Positions 62,766-64,000 of a stretch of 64,000 nt of DNA are shown here, piece by piece. Under the pieces are notes generated by a model. The model was not told the origin of the DNA, searched no databases, and was given only the letters and a program-made list of their open reading frames with translations. The stretch comes from Geodermatophilus ruber. Its GTDB lineage: Bacteria; Actinomycetota; Actinomycetes; Mycobacteriales; Geodermatophilaceae. Each line of letters begins with the position of its first letter. The stretch's first letter is position 1. Location: contig NZ_FOSW01000003.1 of assembly GCF_900114385.1 (NCBI RefSeq), positions 310,001 through 374,000 of the forward strand, given 5' to 3'. The translations under genes were made by a program, and so were the position numbers.

Positions 62766-64000
62766 GTGTTCTCGCTGCTCGCCCCCGACGGGGGCACCCC
62801 GTCCGCGCCGTTGAAGGTCGATTTCCGCGCCATCCTGGACGCCTGCGCCGAAGGGGTCTACCTGGTCGACACGAGGGGGATCTGCCGATACGCCAATGCC
62901 GCGGTGGGTGAACTGCTGGGCCTGGCCGTGGCCGACCTGATCGGCTCGAACATCCACGAGGTCATCCACCACAGCCGCCCCGACGGCTCGCCCTTGCCCC
63001 GCGAAGAGTGCCCGATGTACCGGGTCGCGGCACTCGGCGGGGCGGCCCAGGCCGACGACGAGGTGCTGTGGCGGGCCGACGGCACGCCCGTCGCGGTCGA
63101 TTACCGGTCCCGGCCGCTGCGCCTGAACGGGCAACTGGTCGGCGCCGTGGTGACGTTCACCGACGCCACCGAGCGGCGCTCGGCAGTGGCCGAGCTGGCC
63201 GGGATCCTGGCGACCGCCGGTGACGCCTTCGTCGGGATCGAGCACGACGGCGCCATCACCGGATGGAACGCCGCCGCGGAATCCCTCCTGGGCTGGACGG
63301 CGTCCGAGGCCATCGGCCGGCCCCTGGTGGAGACGATCGTGCCGGTGCGCCTCCGCGAGGAGTACGCGGCTCGGCTGCAGGCCTTGCACACCCTCGAAGA
63401 GGCGGACATGCCCGTCGGGCCGGTCGAGTTCACCGCCCAGAACAAGGCCGGGGGGGAGATCGCGATCGAGCTCACCATCGGACGCATGCCGTGGGCCGGG
63501 GCGTGGCGGTTCCACGCATTCCTCCGCGACGTCACTGAGCGCCGTGCCATGGCGTTGGCGCTGGAGACCTCCGAGATGTTGCACCGGCACCTGGCCGAGA
63601 ACAGCGGCGACCTGATGAGCCGCCATCGTCCCGACGGCGAGCTCCTCTACGTCTCACCGGCCTCACTGGACGTCCTCGGGATCGCGCCGGACGAGCTGAT
63701 CGTCCGCAACGGCCGCGAGCTCGTGCATCCCGATGACCTCGAGTGGATGGACCACATCGACGTCGACCAGATCGCCCCAGGAGAGCGTCTTGAGGTGACC
63801 TTCCGGCTGCGCCACCGTGACGGCCACTGGGTGTGGGTGGAGGCGGTCCTCTCCGTGCTGCGGGACAGCAGCGGCGCGGTCAGCGAGATCCAGATGAGCA
63901 CCCGGGACATCACCGATCGCCAGGCCCGCGAGGCGGCGAGCCAGCAAGCATCCCGGCTGGAGTCGCTCGGCCGGCTCTCCGCCGGGCTGGCGCACGAGAT
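62766..64000 (+). CDS. multi-PAS sensor histidine kinase (truncated by the window end)
   Basis: At least 411 residues are present from the GTG at 62766; the frame runs off the edge. Three PAS domains are visible: residues about 17-135 (FRAILDACAEGVYLVDTRGI), about 138-255 (ATAGDAFVGIEHDGAITGWN, HAFLRDVTERRAM) and about 262-395 (HRPDGELLYVSPASLDVLGI, TRDITDRQA). The last visible residues RLESLGRLSAGLAHE are the start of a HisKA domain, so the phospho-accepting histidine is just inside the window. No membrane segment is present before the PAS domains, so it is a soluble kinase. Short spacing to the response regulator suggests a cognate pair. Confidence 0.9.
   Translation, partial: MFSLLAPDGGTPSAPLKVDFRAILDACAEGVYLVDTRGICRYANAAVGELLGLAVADLIGSNIHEVIHHSRPDGSPLPREECPMYRVAALGGAAQADDEVLWRADGTPVAVDYRSRPLRLNGQLVGAVVTFTDATERRSAVAELAGILATAGDAFVGIEHDGAITGWNAAAESLLGWTASEAIGRPLVETIVPVRLREEYAARLQALHTLEEADMPVGPVEFTAQNKAGGEIAIELTIGRMPWAGAWRFHAFLRDVTERRAMALALETSEMLHRHLAENSGDLMSRHRPDGELLYVSPASLDVLGIAPDELIVRNGRELVHPDDLEWMDHIDVDQIAPGERLEVTFRLRHRDGHWVWVEAVLSVLRDSSGAVSEIQMSTRDITDRQAREAASQQASRLESLGRLSAGLAHE

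Overview
This is a 64 kb stretch of a very GC-rich (about 72%) actinobacterial chromosome. GC-rich codon thirds, many GTG starts, leaderless promoters, ANTAR/GAF regulators, an ECF sigma factor and a SpoIIE/HATPase pair all point to a soil or rock-surface actinomycete. A member of the Geodermatophilaceae is my guess, and it is an inference. I saw no rRNA, tRNA, CRISPR array, intact insertion sequence or prophage gene.

Region 1 (1-12.6 kb) is gene-poor. It holds a PASTA Ser/Thr kinase, an AraC regulator, a hemerythrin, a membrane protein, several decayed gene fragments, and three tiny Cys-rich 'MSC' zinc-ribbon proteins. Two of these, plus a DUF5994 gene 20 kb away, sit behind the same stem-forming leader. 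Region 2 (13.0-23.4 kb) is a six-gene operon starting from a leaderless promoter: a MobA-MoaD fusion, an AOR-family tungsten/molybdenum oxidoreductase, a NuoG-type formate dehydrogenase alpha subunit, a NuoE-NuoF fusion, MoeA, and a MoeA-PBP fusion. It looks like a self-contained unit that builds its own cofactor and passes electrons to NAD. Region 3 (24.1-34.7 kb) is regulatory: an ECF sigma factor with a membrane partner, a DUF5994 protein, a CPA1 antiporter, a SpoIIE phosphatase, an RsbW-like ATPase, a LysR-GAF-ANTAR fusion and a PAS-GAF-ANTAR protein.

Region 4 (35.4-48.8 kb) has a VOC protein, an LLM oxidoreductase, an ABC1 kinase, and a glpF-glpK-glpX-glpD glycerol operon with a perfect TGTGA-N6-TCACA Crp-type operator in front. 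A glycogen-debranching-like enzyme, an SCP2 protein and a ScyD-like secreted protein follow. Region 5 (49.3-56.8 kb) is a five-gene operon (acyl-CoA ligase, Mo large subunit, enoyl-CoA-hydratase-family hydrolase, FAD subunit, 2Fe-2S subunit) opposite a PadR gene. Gene content matches the HmfABCDE 2-furoate pathway. Its 2Fe-2S subunit is fused to a CoxG-like domain. Region 6 (57.5-64 kb) has a secreted protein, an MBL-fold lactonase, a DHFR-like reductase, a REC + degenerate HD-GYP regulator and a PAS histidine kinase cut by the window end.

Two kinds of repeat tie the window together. A polar intergenic repeat of about 36-45 bp (near 5.5, 12.2, 23.5, 36.0 and 39.0 kb) always has the same orientation. 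A 96-bp copy of the lactonase 3' end plus its terminator hairpin has been spliced onto an unrelated gene at 12.1 kb.
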